A stretch of 64,000 nt of DNA from Macrobrachium rosenbergii (GCF_040412425.1 NC_089788.1:70110220-70174219); one strand, 5' to 3'; counted from the stretch's first letter, positions 48,140 to 60,419 are shown. The notes: generated by a model from the sequence alone, not told the origin. Numbers and translations are program-made.

Positions 48140-48242
48140 GATCTCTCTTTCGCGGTCACTGCTCTCTTTCATCATGTCCCTTCCCAGTCCTCCCTTTTCC
48201 GTCATCTTTTATCATGATTTATTTCATTGCCATCTTTTTATC

Positions 48243-48243
<1 letters not shown>

Positions 48244-48314
<71 letters not shown>
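48244..48314. repeat. (CT)n microsatellite
   Basis: Third array of the cluster. Confidence 0.97.
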
Positions 48315-48316
<2 letters not shown>

Positions 48317-48540
48317 GCTTCTTCCTTCCTTTCGTCGTTGTTTTAGTGGTGTTTTACGTATTAGTCGTGTGTGTGTGAAGGGAGAGGGGGGGGGAGGTGT
48401 TTCCTTTATGGTCTATGTATAGGGTGGTGGCTTTAACCGAAGGGAAATTTTAGATAGGCGATTTGATTATTGATTTTAAAGGTCATTGCTTGTGGGTTCT
48501 CTCCCCTTCTGCTGGATATGGGCGCCGTAGATGTGTATAT

Positions 48541-48541
<1 letters not shown>

Positions 48542-48603
<62 letters not shown>
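48542..48603. repeat. (CT)n microsatellite
   Basis: Fourth array. Separated from the fifth by only 57 bp. Confidence 0.97.
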
Positions 48604-48604
<1 letters not shown>

Positions 48605-48657
48605 ATACACACGAGACAAAAATAGCTCATCTGATTACACACACACGGCAAATCGAC

Positions 48658-48660
<3 letters not shown>

Positions 48661-48738
<78 letters not shown>
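48661..48738. repeat. (CT)n microsatellite
   Basis: Fifth array of the cluster. Confidence 0.97.
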
Positions 48739-48741
<3 letters not shown>

Positions 48742-49051
48742 GCGCACGAAAAATTCTGATTATCTAACAAATAAAATTAACGTCCCAACATTTCTGTTTC
48801 ACCGAGCACAGAATCGAAAGGGAGAGAGGGAGAGAGGAGTGGAAAAAAAAATCATATTTATGCGCGCTTACCGAATTCCATTACTTTTCGGTATTTTGTC
48901 TCGGTGATCATGACGCGTAAAGGTAAGGCTTTGCGGATTATATAGGCGCACGGATTACAAGAGGCAAAAATAATTCGAGCTTTCGCCGGACGGAATATTC
49001 CCCATCCTCCATCCTCTCCCACCCTCCCACCCTCCCACCCCTTCCTTCCCT

Positions 49052-49052
<1 letters not shown>
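48739..49052. other. unique DNA, CpG-containing
   Basis: 48860-49000 is non-repetitive with several CpG (ttcggta, gacgcg, ggcgcacgg, ttcgccggacgg). No gene is recognised. 49001-49050 is C-rich. Confidence 0.35.

Positions 49053-49091
<39 letters not shown>
49053..49091. repeat. (CA)n microsatellite
   Basis: Pure CA dinucleotides. Confidence 0.97.
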
Positions 49092-49092
<1 letters not shown>

Positions 49093-50373
49093 GTAAATCG
49101 CCGACTCCCGATGCTGCCGATGGAGCGCGCAAGCGCGGTACTTGTTATCCGATTACTGTTGTTCTATGACAAACAAATAAAAAATCCATTACTTTGAAAG
49201 TAACACCAAATAATTTGATTTCTGCTGTAATCGACAAGCCTATCATCGTATGCGCCTCTGTTCTGAAACAGTGTTATAACGCGGCTTATTCACTCGAGTG
49301 ACGCATCTCCTACAGAACACGCACATTTGTGTAAATGGGCATGTATGTGTGTATATATATACATATACATTTACATACATACATACATGTGTAATTGTAA
49401 TAGCCACAATTCGAGAAGTTAAGATATACATACATACATACATACACACCCGTATGCCAACTCGCTCACGAGTGTCAACAACAACAGCAGCTAAAATCAA
49501 TGAACCGTAATTTCTCTGTAGTTGGATGATTGACTTTTTGTAGGTGAAAACAGATGTAGGGGAGATAGGCAGCTGGAAATGGTTGTGTTAGGTGAAGTCA
49601 GTTCCTGCCAATTCTGTATTACACACACACAACTGGTACCTTTCAAATGATTGGTAATTTGTCTCCCTCTGACATGATAGGAATTTTACCTTGTGTGAGT
49701 TTAAAAGCTGTGTGAATATACTTGTAGTTATGGGAATAGATTATTTATTGTTTACGAAGGAAGTCCTTTTGTTTTGCTCCTATATAAAAGGCTCTGGTTT
49801 GAAAACCTAGAGAAAATACAATTTTTGTGCAACATTTATTATTTTTGTTTTAGAAAGAAATGTTCGGAAGTGAAGTCGTAACGAGTAGAATTGCATAAAC
49901 TGGTAAGTTAGAAAAGCTATACATACACTTAGTTGTGGCGTCAATCTTCTTTTTCTTCGGGCGGATCTACTGATGCATTCTGAGAAATCCTGCCTAGATC
50001 CACATGCATATTCATGTTGAATTTTGACAGTAATTCGACGATATAAATAACAACACAGGAAATGGTATGATAATATTTGTGTTTGATATGATGATCAGGA
50101 TAGGAACGTTGGTCTCGGGTCCATTTTCTGAAATGATGATATGTTTTCGTAGAAACGAAACGCATCTATCCGGGATTATGTAATTTATTTTAGGATTAGT
50201 TACATCATTTCAGTGGGTTACTTTATTACTTTTGGAACTTACATATATCTGTATTTTTTATGTGCGTGGATGTACCGCAGACAAAAATGAAACACTGGGT
50301 ACAAATTCTGACCAGTTACGCCCTTAGTCTTTAAGACATCTTCTGAAGATAGCTTAGTAAACTGAAAGCGAAA
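49092..50373. other. unique noncoding DNA
   Basis: CATA/TA patches at 49337-49390 and 49427-49446. No gene recognised. Confidence 0.45.
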
Positions 50374-50411
50374 ACACACACACACACATATATATATGTG
50401 TGTGTGTGTGT
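50374..50411. repeat. palindromic (AC)n-(AT)n-(GT)n microsatellite
   Basis: AC repeats, a central AT block and GT repeats form a near-perfect palindrome, so the strand can fold on itself. Confidence 0.95.
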
Positions 50412-50599
50412 AATGTTTCTAGTTGAAAGAAGGAATGTTTGGTTTTTACAAAATTATTTTGTATGTTATATTCAAGAAAGCAGCATAATTATCACATGAA
50501 TTTCCTATCTCATATAGAACGTTTAAATTTCTAAAGGACACTACTCATTAGGTATTAGATTCATAGGAAATCGATCGTAGAAATTGGTCTATAATTACT

Positions 50600-50603
<4 letters not shown>
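50412..50603. other. unique noncoding DNA
   Basis: Nothing recognised. Confidence 0.4.

Positions 50604-50639
<36 letters not shown>
50604..50639. repeat. (CT)n microsatellite
   Basis: Left of a pair that flanks a perfect hairpin. Confidence 0.97.
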
Positions 50640-50641
<2 letters not shown>

Positions 50642-50664
50642 CCATACTATAATTAAACCTCTTT

Positions 50665-50678
50665 CACGGTCTTGACCG

Positions 50679-50680
<2 letters not shown>
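50665..50680. other. perfect 7-bp hairpin
   Basis: cacggtc-tt-gaccgtg, located between two CT arrays. Confidence 0.75.

Positions 50681-50681
<1 letters not shown>

Positions 50682-50728
<47 letters not shown>
50682..50728. repeat. (CT)n microsatellite
   Basis: Begins one base after the hairpin. Confidence 0.97.
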
Positions 50729-50731
<3 letters not shown>

Positions 50732-50936
50732 TTTAGATCGTTGTGACGCATGATTATGAAGGCTGTTTTCTGTAATATCTGATGATAGCACAATTGTTAG
50801 AAGGTAACAGCTCCATTCATTTTCTTCCCTGTAATCATTCATTAATCCATGTTATTCATTTTTTGCAGGTGAGTGCCGGAGGTTGTACTAGTTAGCAGCG
50901 CTTAAATGGAGAAGTAGAGTAAGTGATCATATAGTT

Positions 50937-50940
<4 letters not shown>

Positions 50941-50994
<54 letters not shown>
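50941..50994. repeat. (CT)n microsatellite
   Basis: Pure dinucleotides preceded by a T-run. Confidence 0.97.
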
Positions 50995-51715
<721 letters not shown>

Positions 51716-51899
51716 GCTTGTATGTATCGATTTCGAGCTCTGGCATTATCCGTCGTTGAAAAGGTTTTTCCCTTCTCTGTTTCCCTACCACTCGCAGCAG
51801 CATTGTCGATGGGCCCCCATACACAACAACGTAGCCGCGTAGATGCAGACGCACCTGCCTTCGCCTCCCGTACAACGTTTGGCTTGGCGTAGCTGGGTT

Positions 51900-51901
<2 letters not shown>

Positions 51902-51934
<33 letters not shown>
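51902..51934. repeat. (GA)n microsatellite
   Basis: Pure GA dinucleotides. Confidence 0.95.
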
Positions 51935-51935
<1 letters not shown>

Positions 51936-52255
51936 ACCATCGATTTAATATAGTATTTCATACCGGCGTTTGTGAGGTGTTGCGTATTAGGTTACCTGAC
52001 AGTATTAGCAGGTTTCCCCCCGCAGAGATCGATTCCGCGAACGTTTTGGCGTGATACGGCCCGGGCTTAGGCGCTAACCCTTTTTCCTGAAATACGCATA
52101 AATGGTTTCGTGTTGATGATGTTGGATTGCATACGAGCGGAGAGTGTGACGTCGATAGCCGTATCAGTTTTAAACTACCTGTGTTGTGTGTGGATTATAT
52201 CATCGAGAGAGAGAGAGAGAATGTTTTGGGTGATGCACTCTCCCAGGCAACCTTA

Positions 52256-52257
<2 letters not shown>
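51935..52257. other. unique noncoding DNA
   Basis: No gene seen. Short GA run at 52205-52220. Confidence 0.4.

Positions 52258-52312
<55 letters not shown>
52258..52312. repeat. (CA)n microsatellite
   Basis: Pure CA dinucleotides. Confidence 0.97.
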
Positions 52313-52315
<3 letters not shown>

Positions 52316-52640
52316 GCTTGTTGGTAATTGAACCTCCCATACGAGGGTGTTCGTGGGGTGTGGGGTGGGGTGGTTTGCGAGATTTTCGGGAGGTTTGAGA
52401 GTGTGCGTGTGCAGGGTTTGTAGCAATGAGAGGGGGATGGCTTGTTTTGGGTCACTCCCCCTCCTTCCACCCCTCCCCTCTCCTCCCCTCTCCCCTCCTC
52501 TCCGCTCCTCTCCTTCCCTCCTCCCGATCGATTTTGGTCTTCTGTCACAGCCCTCTCCTCCTCCTCCTCCTCCTCCTCCTCCTCCTCCTCCTACATTACA
52601 TTCTGCTGTCCTTCCTTTTACTTAAATTTCTCTTTTTCCC
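52313..52640. repeat. C/T-rich segment with (CTC)n
   Basis: 52455-52525 is irregular ctcccctcc, and 52556-52592 is a pure CTC trinucleotide array. The serine/proline/leucine frames over it are artefacts. Confidence 0.85.
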
Positions 52641-53271
52641 TCTCTCTCTTTACCCTTCCATGAAGTCTTTTCCTTTCCATCGTCATTATTTCGTATTTAC
52701 AGTTTTCTCAGAGGGTCGATTGAAATCTTGGTTACTGTCGTACAAATAGACTTATGTTCTTATTACTATCCACCTTTATTTGCATTCGGCAAAGCTACAC
52801 AATCAGCGTATCATCAGCAACGTTTCTGCAAATCCCGTACTAGACGGCAGATTATCATAACACAAGCGGCAGAACCTTGTGCGTAGTTAAGTGTGCCATT
52901 CCCCCGAAAATAAACGCTGCCGCCGTGGGTGAGGCGAAATAACCTTTCTCCAGTTTATCGGCGTCGGAGTTAGTCAACCCACAATTACATAAGCAGCAAT
53001 TAGTGATCAGTTTCAGCGTGGCTTTACGGCATTTTGGCACGAAACGGTCGTGGTGAGGGTTAGGAGATGGGGGGGGGGAACTACTCGCGTATTGCGTGAT
53101 GTGTGTGCTACATGTGGGGGCAGTGGCCTCGTATTTTTCATTCACCGCCTTAGCATTTGGTTTACTATAATGTCATCACTAAAAATAAAGTAGCGTTGCA
53201 TTGGTTGCTTGCGTTCCTTTCATTCATGCGCCGTGTCAATTGTTATTTTCGATCTCCCCCCCCTTTTTTTT

Positions 53272-53274
<3 letters not shown>
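52641..53274. other. unique DNA, partly GC-rich
   Basis: 52850-53090 is non-repetitive with scattered CpG. A minus-strand frame of about 96 codons crosses it without similarity that I can recognise. It might be a conserved element or exon, but that is unsupported. Confidence 0.35.

Positions 53275-53342
<68 letters not shown>
53275..53342. repeat. (CT)n microsatellite
   Basis: Pure dinucleotides after a ccccccc-ttttttttt transition. Confidence 0.97.
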
Positions 53343-53346
<4 letters not shown>

Positions 53347-53754
53347 GTAGATTATCTTTTAAATATTTTGGCCTCTTATACTCTTGAACAGTAATAGAAA
53401 AATCGTATGCCATTGTAAAACATACGTTCAGGCCATTTATTTAGCCAGTCCTCTCGTGCAGCTCTGGAATTTATGCCGAGGTGTTGTACCTAGCAAAATG
53501 TCACTTGAAATTGTAACAAGCCTTCCGCCATCGCTCAAAGGGATGCTATTATCTCCGCTGACTGCCAGCATCCACGATCTGTATGGATGCCAAGGCCGTC
53601 AAACTAGCCAGTACCAGACGTCTTTTTCATACCCTGAAGAACGGTTCTCTTGGCATCCTTGCTGATGCAGACGCTGGGAAGTTTGGGATGCTGTAAATAT
53701 TACTTCAAAAACCCCACGGGACTTGAATTGTGTTTTGTTTTGTCTGTTTAACGC

Positions 53755-53756
<2 letters not shown>
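53343..53756. other. unique noncoding DNA
   Basis: A 93-codon plus frame (53384-53665) is open but matches nothing I know. Confidence 0.35.
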
Positions 53757-53802
<46 letters not shown>

Positions 53803-53819
53803 GTTGTTGTTGTTGTTGT
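53757..53819. repeat. (TTA)n-(TTG)n compound microsatellite
   Basis: TTA units switch to TTG at about 53803, as at 1172-1217. Confidence 0.97.
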
Positions 53820-54670
53820 AACCTCACTTTCCTTATCTTTTTTCACTGGATTTTTTATTTTTTATTTTGGGGAAGCATGTATTGCAGGTTGTTATTTTTC
53901 ATGTTTGTTTCATATGTATGGTTTCGTAACATGAATAATATTTATAATGAAGTGCTTGTTGCGCCGTTTAATGCCAGGTTCTGTTGTTTATTTGTCACGT
54001 ATGCATTATTCATTTCAAATTGCCTTACTGAATTTAAAGTTGTAGTAAAAACACCACGTAATTTAATAATAGGCAAAAAACAAAAAGAATTGAATTAAGG
54101 AATCTGTATGGTTAGGTTACTACAACTTTGGAAATGTCAGGCGATTCTCCGTCAGTGCATATACAGTGTACTTTAAACTCGTGTTTTTTAATCAAGAAAA
54201 TAACACTGAATACCTTCAGAATTGTTTATAATGAGTTCAACATTCTCCTTAGATCCATGTCACTACCGATCTAGTTTGTATTGTGATGTTTCAGGAAATA
54301 TTGAATATTTTCCTATAATAACAAAGGGTACTTTCGGCGTCGTTGGCCATTGTAATTATGACGCCAAAATGATATGATCGCTCGGGGTAAGCATTTAGGT
54401 CCGTTTGCTAATTTCATTTCATTTGGAATTGAAGACTATTGGTTTCGTAGAGATTTCAGCTGTGTGCCTATTCCTCATTTTAGATGTAAATGAACGACCT
54501 GTACTAAATACTATAGTCCTGTCGGATGTTTTAATAAAGACGTGAATCATCTTAACTGATTGCATTAAGCCATGTAATAGATTTATCGTATTAAGCAAGT
54601 ACAGTAATAACGCCTTTTTTTTTATCCAGATTAGTTCAAATAGCTATTTTGTTGTACACCTTTAGTAATT

Positions 54671-54677
<7 letters not shown>
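53820..54677. other. unique AT-rich DNA
   Basis: Nothing recognised. Confidence 0.45.

Positions 54678-54756
<79 letters not shown>
54678..54756. repeat. (AT)n microsatellite
   Basis: Pure AT dinucleotides. Confidence 0.97.
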
Positions 54757-54758
<2 letters not shown>

Positions 54759-55449
54759 TGTGTATGTACTATATATGTATGCTTATGAAACATTTTGAGC
54801 TCGAGCCATGTAATGTTTTAATAAATGCCTGCGCTTTTCGTAACCTTTTTTTCAGTAAGATGTCCGGTATTCCTATATGTAATGTCTGGTTCTTACAACC
54901 CAATTTTTAGGGTTTATTGGGACCCTGGGTTAGGTCCTGCTAATCTTACCCTTCCCAAACTTTTCAGTCCTATGGAAGTCTAGGGTGGGTCGCCTTCCCC
55001 AGCGGCTGTGACGGAAAAAAGGGTTACGGTGAACTTAAAAAACTACATGTATTGGCGTGAGAAGTAGGGTACTTGGAACGAGAAATTTAATGGTCTTGAA
55101 GCCAAAATTTATTTAATTTTTTTTTTAGGAATCTTCCCCCTTGGCGATGTAAGGTTTCTCTTAATACCTTGAGCACACCATATTGGGAACTTTTTCATTT
55201 TTTTTTTTATTTTTTTTACTTTATTTTTTATAACTACCACATTTTTTATAGGAGACTATTAGATTTCTCATTCAGGAGTGTCAAAAATTTTTTGTTAATT
55301 AAAAGGAGATATTTTCAGTATTTAGAATAAGTAATATTTCATATTTCATTATGGCTTCTATGGTACTGTAACAGTGCTAGGTGAGGAAACGAGGGTTGTG
55401 TAAAAGATCCGTAAGGGAGGTCTACCCCCTCCCCCCAACCACCTCAAAA

Positions 55450-55450
<1 letters not shown>
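54757..55450. other. unique noncoding DNA
   Basis: T-rich stretch at 55195-55235. No gene recognised. Confidence 0.4.

Positions 55451-55530
<80 letters not shown>
55451..55530. repeat. (CA)n microsatellite
   Basis: 80 bp of pure CA, the longest CA array of the window. Confidence 0.97.
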
Positions 55531-55532
<2 letters not shown>

Positions 55533-55639
55533 TTATTGTCCCCCTCTTTCTCTCTCTCCTTGGTGCAATAATTTATTGTAGATATTCTTGGTAGTTTTTA
55601 GATACAGGTTTGCTTTTACATAAGCATACAGACTTACGA

Positions 55640-55661
55640 AGAGAGAGAGAGAGAGAGAGAG
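55640..55661. repeat. short (GA)n microsatellite
   Basis: GA run; a matching CT run follows at 55739-55761, so the two could pair. Confidence 0.92.
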
Positions 55662-55738
55662 CGTAGTGGGAAACTGTGTTAAAGAGAATGGTATAGGAGG
55701 AATGAGCAATGTTGTGAGAAGCCATATAAGACTGCTAT

Positions 55739-55761
55739 TCTCTCTCTCTCTCTCTCTCTCT
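55739..55761. repeat. short (CT)n microsatellite
   Basis: CT partner of the GA run at 55640. Confidence 0.92.
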
Positions 55762-55877
55762 GAAAGTGTCGCTGATACTGTATTTGAAGGCAATCTTTTG
55801 GGTTATCAAACTTGTTCTCTTTCTGAGTAAATCCGAGTTTCTTTTCCTTATCAGGCCATGACGTGTTAGTTACACAG

Positions 55878-55878
<1 letters not shown>

Positions 55879-55924
<46 letters not shown>

Positions 55925-55925
55925 A
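55879..55925. repeat. (CT)n-(CA)n compound microsatellite
   Basis: CT to 55900, then CA to 55925. Confidence 0.96.
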
Positions 55926-56824
55926 AACGCAGAGGGGGGTTGGGGGATGTGGGGAAGCCCTTCAGGCGATAGATTTACCAGGATTAACTTTTGGAACATC
56001 ATTTTAAGAGGAAAGAATAACTGAACGCTCAAATGTCTCTTGGTCTTTGCAACGCTTAACGTTAGAAAAAATCTCTCTTTTTTTTCACTTTAGCACAAAT
56101 TCTTCGGGGGACGGGGGTTCTCTACGACTTATTTTTTCACCTTAGCGCAAACTGTTCGGCTTTTTTTTCTTTTAATGATATGCGTGGACTGCATAAAATT
56201 ATTTTCTGCTTTTCTGTGTGGTATACGCATAAGATGCACTGCAGGATTTAAATAACCCATTTGAGGATTTATACAATTTAATTTTCGAAATCTTGTGAAA
56301 ATCAGGTAAAGAAATTGAAGAGATGTAATAAAATATGTTGTCTTAGATATGTTGTATTTGTAGCCTTTGAAGCTAAAAAAGGATTACACCCAACTAATTA
56401 TCGGAATACGAGCAATGGATTTTTTTTCGCAATGTGGTGCGTGTGAAAACATTTACAATAGTATATTGGCTCTTAAGTAGGCGTGGTGATGCGTTCGTCT
56501 TTTCCGTCAGGAAAAGGTTTCTAATCCACGTAACAGTATTGCGACTAAAAGAAACCTTTTTTTCTAAGTGTCTGTGCCGTATTGGTCCAATATATATATA
56601 TAATAATGTTATTGAACTCGAAATATGACCGTTTAAAATTAATCTAACTTAGATTCTCCATATTTAGTCCATATCGAGAAGGGAATAGTAATGTTTCGTA
56701 GGTGGACTCATTCAGGAATAATTCTTCATAGTTTGAGAATGATAATCTAGGCTTGCGCTGTACGTATGATAAAGTTGAAATCTTTCTGTCATTGGAAACT
56801 GAAGCTGAGTACTTTATAGCTTTT
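55926..56824. other. unique noncoding DNA
   Basis: No gene recognised. Tracts of T at 56077-56086 and 56161-56170. Confidence 0.45.
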
Positions 56825-57236
56825 TAGTTTTCTGTAAAAGAAAACTATTGTGCCGGCTTTTTGTGTCCGTCCGCACTGTATTCTGTCCACACTTTTTCTG
56901 TCCGCCCTCAGATCTTAAACACTAAAAAGCTAGAGGGCTGCAAATTGGTATGTTGATCATCCACCCCTCCAATCACCAAACATACCAAATTGCAGCCCTC
57001 TATCCTCAGTAGTTTTGATTTTATTTAAGGTTAAAGTTAGCCATAATCGTGCTTCCGGCGACGGTATAGGATAGGCCACCACCTGACCGTGGTTAAAGTC
57101 TCATGGGCCACGGCACATACGAAATTATACCGAGACCACCAAAAGACACATCTGTTTTCGGTGGCCTTGATTATACGCTGTAGCGGCTGTATAGAAAACT
57201 CGATTGCACCGAAGTCTTCCGCGCATTTTTTACTTG
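56825..57236 (+). mobile_element. fold-back element, family B, copy 4
   Basis: Starts tagttttctgtaaaagaaaa and ends ttttttacttg. The internal inverted repeat at about 56929-57013 has well-preserved arms (tagagggctgcaaattggta and complement). It includes the fullest version of the right half (gagaccacc..ggtggccttgattatacgct). The terminal hairpin is decayed (gcaccgaagtcttccgcgc). Confidence 0.85.
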
Positions 57237-57246
57237 TTTGTTTGTG

Positions 57247-57248
<2 letters not shown>

Positions 57249-57312
<64 letters not shown>
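57249..57312. repeat. (CT)n microsatellite
   Basis: Starts 12 bp after the fold-back element. Confidence 0.97.
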
Positions 57313-57314
<2 letters not shown>

Positions 57315-57592
57315 CGTGGCTACCCGCACAAGATTTATGTAGCGTATGTTGCTCCATAGGCCTATTTGTCCAAACCGTAGGCCTCTGCTCTGCATGGACT
57401 GGATGTGAGAGCAGTGTGCCAAAGTGGTAAAGCTCACATGCTCGCTCTGGTGTGTCTTGGGCTGCTTTGTGACAAGTTGCTGCAGCATTAGACCCGTGCA
57501 ACGTTTGTTGCTAGTTTAACTAAGGGGAAGGGGAATGGCGGGGATTGTTGTCGTCTACCATAAAACATTCAAGCATTATTGAGGGATGTGCT

Positions 57593-57905
57593 GATTATTA
57601 TTATTATCATTATTATTATTATTATTATTATTATTTAGATGAACCCTATCAACTTGGAACAAGCCCACTGGGGCCGCCATTGACTTGAAATTAAAGCTTC
57701 CAAAATATGGTGTTCATTAGACAGAAAAAATATGGTGTTCATTAGAAAGATATATCAAAGGTAAAGGGAAATACAGAAAGAAAGGTCACGTGTTAAAAAA
57801 GGCATAAGTAAATTAACAAGTTAATAAATAGATAAATAGATATAAATGTAAGTAAATTAGTAAATGCAAGGAGAGTTGTATTATGGTAGCAATACATTTA
57901 TTATT
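57593..57905 (-). mobile_element. 3' end of a LINE-like retroposon, copy 3 (inverted)
   Basis: On the minus strand it matches copies 1 and 2: cttgcatttac.., a UTR with tctttctgtatttccctt and gaacaccatatttt, then aagtcaatggcggccccagt and gttccaagttgatagggttc, ending in an (AAT)n tail (plus-strand TTA array 57593-57635). It carries a private 27-bp duplication (atatggtgttcattaga twice, near 57704-57748). The protein part is badly decayed. Confidence 0.65.
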
Positions 57906-58145
57906 GGTATTTTTAGAATTTGGCTCGAGCATTGCAGTCTGTCATTTGCTTGTATAGTGTGACAAAAAAAAAGGTCCCCATTGGTTTCTATTACTTGACT
58001 GTTGTGGGTTGCTGCTGGAGTGGAGATAGACTTGGGAGAGTAGGGGAAAACAGTAGACGAGATTGGTCAGTGGTTCTTGAAAATGTATACCAAGGCAAAA
58101 CGCCCCCTTCAGGTAATTCTCAGCCCATTGTTTGAAACCATTCAT

Positions 58146-58146
<1 letters not shown>

Positions 58147-58208
<62 letters not shown>
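58147..58208. repeat. (CT)n microsatellite
   Basis: Pure dinucleotides. Confidence 0.97.
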
Positions 58209-58211
<3 letters not shown>

Positions 58212-58337
58212 TGATATTTCTCTCAAATCAACTCGTGACAATTCTACAGGTGTGTTCTGTTTTGCGAGACTATCCCGAAGTATGAGGAAATTCTAGTAAA
58301 TTGATTGTCCAATATTATTCTCCTTTTATTAATTTCT

Positions 58338-58737
58338 CAAGAAGAGTAGAGCCCCGTAGGGGGTTAGTGCCGTCAATGCAACTAACGGGATGCATTGTAG
58401 GCATTACGCAATGTTCTTTGCAGCCTCCCTTCGGCCCTTAGCTGCAACCCCTTTTATTCCTTTTACTGTACCTCAGTTCATATTATCTTTCTTTCATCTT
58501 GCAACCCCTTTTATTCCTTTTACTGTACCTCAGTTCATATTATCTTTCTTTCATCTTGCTATCCACCCTTTCCTAACAATTTCATAGTGCATCTGCGAGG
58601 TTTTCCTCCTGTTACACATTTCCAACCTACCTACCTACTCGATTTGCTTTCCAGCACTGAATGACCTCATAGGTCCCAGTGCTTGGCCTTTGGCCTAAAC
58701 TCATATTCCATTCAATTTCATTCCAAGAAGAGTAGAG
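58338..58737 (+). mobile_element. SINE-like retroposon, family A, copy 6, with perfect 14-bp target duplication
   Basis: The element body 58352-58723 lies between two copies of caagaagagtagag (58338-58351 and 58724-58737). It starts ccccgtagggggttagtgcc and ends in tcaatttcatt. A 57-bp internal segment is exactly duplicated in tandem (58444-58500 and 58501-58557). The target duplication supports LINE-driven retroposition. tRNA boxes are not convincing (ggttagtgc is weakly box-A-like), so its promoter source is unknown. Confidence 0.92.
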
Positions 58738-59165
58738 TAGACGTCGTTTCTGGGATGTAGTAGCTATATGGTCAAATTGGGAAGTTGTTATAAACTACAA
58801 TTGTATAATGTACAGTACGCATGTATGTTTACATTCCGACTTGCTGGTATTTGTATTAAATCCCTTGGGTCGGAGTTGACCAGCATCCCTGCATACTCGG
58901 GTCCTCTCGTCTTTACCATCATTCATATTTTTTACTTTAAATGAGAGACCATTTGATGAAGGTATGATAGATATCATGAAACCGTATCTCATTTAGAGAT
59001 TATTTCATGGTCTCATTTAAAGAGACTAGTTCATGATCTATCATTTCGGCTTCAGTGTCAGGATATCGATCGTAAATAATATCGGTCCATTTTTAATTTT
59101 AGGAGGAACCTTTGTTATGATACTTGATAAAAACAGGGAACATTTTAGTATTTTTGTATCTTCAG

Positions 59166-59167
<2 letters not shown>
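58738..59167. other. unique noncoding DNA
   Basis: Near 58985-59040 the phrase atttcatg-tctcatttaaag-gttcatgatct hints at a small duplication. No gene seen. Confidence 0.4.

Positions 59168-59224
<57 letters not shown>
59168..59224. repeat. (CT)n microsatellite
   Basis: Pure dinucleotides. Confidence 0.97.
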
Positions 59225-59227
<3 letters not shown>

Positions 59228-60352
59228 AATGATACGAACGTTCAAGCCTTCCCTTACGTTCCACTTGCGTGCACGATCTTTAGGCATTATCGACAGGAAT
59301 GCATTAAAGGGTAATGCAAGGGGGGCAGGGGCTAGGGAGGGTGTGAGGTCATGGAAAGGGGAGGAGGTGAGGGAAGGGCGGCACGTCGCCCAGACAGAAC
59401 TTATCTTTTTGATGGGCTCCTCCGGCGATACCGCGCCGGGAGATAGCTTATATGGCTGGTGGCTCGCTCCACACCATCTCGGCGATAGGGCGCCTCCATA
59501 GTTTTTTTTTTTTTTTTTATATGGCATGATCGATGCGTAGTGATTGTTGTAATTATCGGGATTTTTAAAAACACACTCGATAGTTTTGTTTCTTTTTTTA
59601 TTTAAATTTTCTAATTATGGTTTTCTTTGGCTTTTATAAGTTTTGTTTTTGCAAGCACAGTTGATATACAGTTGCTTTTCCAGTAAAACTTAGGGTTACA
59701 GTTAATTCCTACTCAAAATTTGACCTTGTAAATAAATGTAGCTCATGAGTGGCTAAGGCAAAGGATGGGCCAAAATATCAGCTCCTCCTCCTCCTCCTCC
59801 TCTCTACCCAAACCAGGACCAGGGAGAGCCAGGCATTGGCTACTGATGACTAAAAGTAAGCAGGCCTATGCGCTCCAAACACCACATCCCTAACTCACAG
59901 GTCGTTAAGACAGTTTTTCCAAAAACAATCTCACTTTAGTTGGGATTGTAGTTTATTGCTCATGAATGACTTGCAATCAGCTGTAATTATTCTCTGGCAC
60001 CAGAGAAGGACACACAGTCTGGGCCAACTCATATCTGATGTCTTTAGATGCGCTAAGTTTTGCTGACCTCATACCAGATATCTGTTTCTAGTGACGAAGT
60101 CGCTATGAAACTCGCGCCTGATATCTGTTTCTCGTGACATTCCTTGGAGGCAAAAGTAGTTATCGTTGCATCCTTTCCCTGTAATCGATATCCAGGCATC
60201 CCTGGGATTCTCGCACCCCTAATCTCCTTTAGTGATTTGTTAAAAAAAAAAAAAAAAATTTCTGTACAATTTCCTAGACTTTTCATGGAGCATAGCAGTG
60301 ATTTAAAACCTGTACTGAGCGCATATGCTGACGATTCCTTTCGTCTTTTACC

Positions 60353-60354
<2 letters not shown>
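59225..60354. other. unique noncoding DNA
   Basis: 59300-59500 is GC-rich with some CpG (ggcgataccgcgccggg). T-tract at 59502-59518, a short CTC run at 59783-59802, and A-tract at 60241-60257. No gene recognised. Confidence 0.4.

Positions 60355-60418
<64 letters not shown>
60355..60418. repeat. (GA)n microsatellite
   Basis: Pure GA. A CT array of similar length follows 87 bp later, so the two form a large inverted repeat. Confidence 0.97.

Positions 60419-60419
<1 letters not shown>

Noticed and set aside
47768..48422. Arg-Glu and Leu-Ser rich frames of 145-149 codons
   Set aside because: Translations of the CT array cluster in both directions.
53384..53665. 93-codon plus frame
   Set aside because: No recognised similarity; it looked briefly like the end of a LINE protein (LWN word), but the usual surrounding residues are missing.
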